From contig OY760650.2 in assembly GCA_963663845.2 (NCBI GenBank), positions 2,728,001-2,792,000 on the forward strand: 64,000 nt of DNA, given 5' to 3'. Source of the DNA: Versatilivorator sp963663845. GTDB taxonomy: Bacteria; Acidobacteriota; Terriglobia; Versatilivoradales; Versatilivoraceae. The notes below the pieces were generated by a model, which did no database searches, was not told the origin of the DNA, and saw only the letters and a list, made by a program, of their open reading frames with translations. How positions within the stretch are numbered: position 1 is the stretch's first letter; the number at the start of each line of letters is the position of its first letter. The position numbers and the translations under genes are program-made. Shown piece after piece: positions 62,914-64,000 of the stretch.

Positions 62914-63486
62914 CTAGAAGGCGTGGTAGCAATCATTGCGATCATCGATTGCGTCGTGCAGAGATAGTGTGGGGAGTTCCAGAAAATTGTCTTCGTTGGC
63001 GTTGCGTACATCGTCCAACCATGCAGCCGGGATGCCGTTGCCCAGCAGATCGCTCTCGGAAATGTCTGCAAGAAGGGGTGGTTTGGGTGACACCTCCTGC
63101 ACACTGGCTGCATAAACGGGGACAGTAACTTCTCGAACTTCTCGAACTTCTCGAACCGTCTTCTGCACTTCAACCAGTTGGCCCGCGCAGGTCTTGGGGT
63201 GGGTTTCCAATTGTCGCCGCTCAGCCCATTGATAGGCGCTGTCGTGGTGACCCACGTAACAGAGCATTAGGCTGTTCCGGTCTCGGTGCACGATCAATCA
63301 GACATCGCGGCTGACACGGACACACTAGAAATTCGGATCTTGGGATTTATCCAGCTTGTGGAATCCCAATCCGGGCCGGGCCGGATTCAATTGAAGGTCC
63401 AAAGCAATGGTCTTCGCCGCCTTCTGCTCGTTGCCAGTGAGCTTGGCGAGGCTGGCGGTGAAGGTATCGCCGATTCGGAATGGCAC
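62914..63486 (-). pseudogene. Decayed RelE/ParE-like, UvrD-type helicase N-terminal gene
   Basis: One reading frame of 191 codons covers the region with two internal stops: TAG at 63325-63327 and TGA at 63298-63300. The N-terminal part (PFRIGDTFTASLAKLTGNEQ) and the segment after the stops (LIVHRDRNSLMLCYVGHHDS, then AYQWAERRQLETHPKT) match the ParE/RelE-like N-terminus known in front of UvrD-type helicases. The TAG sits where that family has Trp and the TGA where it has Arg, so both look like single-base nonsense changes. The C-terminal part ends after DDVRNANEDNFLELP, and the helicase itself is gone. Confidence 0.72.
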
Positions 63487-63487
63487 T

Positions 63488-64000
63488 TCATGCCTCGGGC
63501 GAGGCGAGGTGGAATGTTACCCTGACGTGCTTGGCCCGGTCGTCCTGAACTATATCGGGCTCGGTCCCATTAAACTCACGCATTGCCCTGCGCATAACGG
63601 GCCAGCCTCTACCCCGCTGCTCCATGAAACCCATGACCTGCATGTAGTTCGCCATCGACTCGTTCCTCGATCGCGGATGACCGCCGGCTCGGACGCTCTC
63701 GACGCTCATGTGATTGGGCAGTCCCCCCGGGCTGGTCACGTCAACGTGCCTTGCAAATACCTCCAGCAATACCTTCGATCCGGTGATTGAATAGTCCCGA
63801 TGGACTACCGCATTGACCAGCGCCTCTCGAAGGGCTGATTGCGGAAGCAGATGTTGATCGTCGCGGGTCAGTCCGCGGTATGACTCGAACCGTCCGAGGC
63901 CCGAGAACCATGCGACTGCTCGCCGCACCTGCTCGTCCAGGCGCCCCGCGGCTTCAGCCACATGCAACACCTCGGTTGCCCGGTCGTCTCCTTCGTAGGT
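63488..64000 (-). CDS. Partial HATPase_c_4/AlbA_2-type ATP-binding protein
   Basis: The reading frame is open to the right edge, so the N-terminus lies outside the window. The visible 170 residues include SALREALVNAVVHRDYSITG, the GHKL-type ATP-binding region of COG2865 proteins (RecG-related regulators with an AlbA_2 domain), and VTSPGGLPNHMSVESVRAGG. The stop (TGA) lies 1 base from the start of the decayed toxin/helicase gene, so the two were once co-transcribed. Such proteins are often found near mobile or defence genes. Confidence 0.78.
   Translation of the reverse strand, partial: TYEGDDRATEVLHVAEAAGRLDEQVRRAVAWFSGLGRFESYRGLTRDDQHLLPQSALREALVNAVVHRDYSITGSKVLLEVFARHVDVTSPGGLPNHMSVESVRAGGHPRSRNESMANYMQVMGFMEQRGRGWPVMRRAMREFNGTEPDIVQDDRAKHVRVTFHLASPEA

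Overview
The window is GC-rich bacterial chromosome, most likely from an Acidobacteriota-like organism or a relative (inference). The clues are a LysW-carrier lysine route (lysW, lysX, lysY, lysZ), a planctomycete-type cytochrome/DUF1549/DUF1553 gene paired with DUF1501, many Tat-exported redox proteins, and very high GC with a heavy load of small dispersed repeats. No rRNA, CRISPR array or phage module is visible.

Layout. 0-4.4 kb: a partial exported protein, then a leftward operon for a Tat-exported molybdenum hydroxylase (FeS, Mo and FAD subunits plus a small Cys-rich protein). 4.4-7.8 kb: repeat-rich spacers around uridine kinase, a Nudix hydrolase and endonuclease III. 7.9-15.1 kb: an MscS channel and a leftward operon dacB-like, DUF5752, treT, UPF0182. 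15.2-20.1 kb: lysWXY and lysZ, with two carboxypeptidase-regulatory-domain genes between lysY and lysZ. 20.1-21.6 kb: a methyltransferase, an orphan Phd/YefM antitoxin and a GNAT enzyme. 22.5-27.3 kb: the PSCyt/DUF1501 pair, bracketed by two copies of dispersed repeat B. 28-36.4 kb: a 3D-domain protein, a Gfo/Idh oxidoreductase, a HemL-like aminotransferase, a diheme cytochrome c with a PQQ alcohol dehydrogenase, and a tandem-Cache/solute-binding fusion. 36.5-38.4 kb: group II intron copy 1. 38.5-43.3 kb: a giant exonuclease-RecQ-UvrD protein. 43.5-51.5 kb: tandem aldo/keto reductases, an NRAMP-like transporter between two repeat B copies, a PQQ-propeller membrane protein, an enolase-superfamily protein and tRNA-Leu. 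51.7-57.1 kb: RNase R, tRNA-Met, a PIN/antitoxin module and an exported KatG. 57.1-59.5 kb: a tandem repeat A array split by group II intron copy 2. 59.6-61.8 kb: an amidohydrolase and a sialidase. 61.9-64 kb: a lower-GC accessory tail with a membrane protein, a decayed toxin/helicase gene and a partial HATPase protein.

The most informative observation concerns mobile DNA. Two apparently identical 1,912-bp group II introns lie directly after the 17-bp hairpin of a dispersed palindromic repeat. Uninterrupted copies of the same repeat in this window fix both splice junctions to the base. Several genes also carry repeat sequence at their 5' or 3' ends (udk, nth, the Nudix gene, the PQQ-propeller gene). 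Second in interest is an in-frame deletion of about 100 residues inside the RecQ part of the 1,585-residue helicase.
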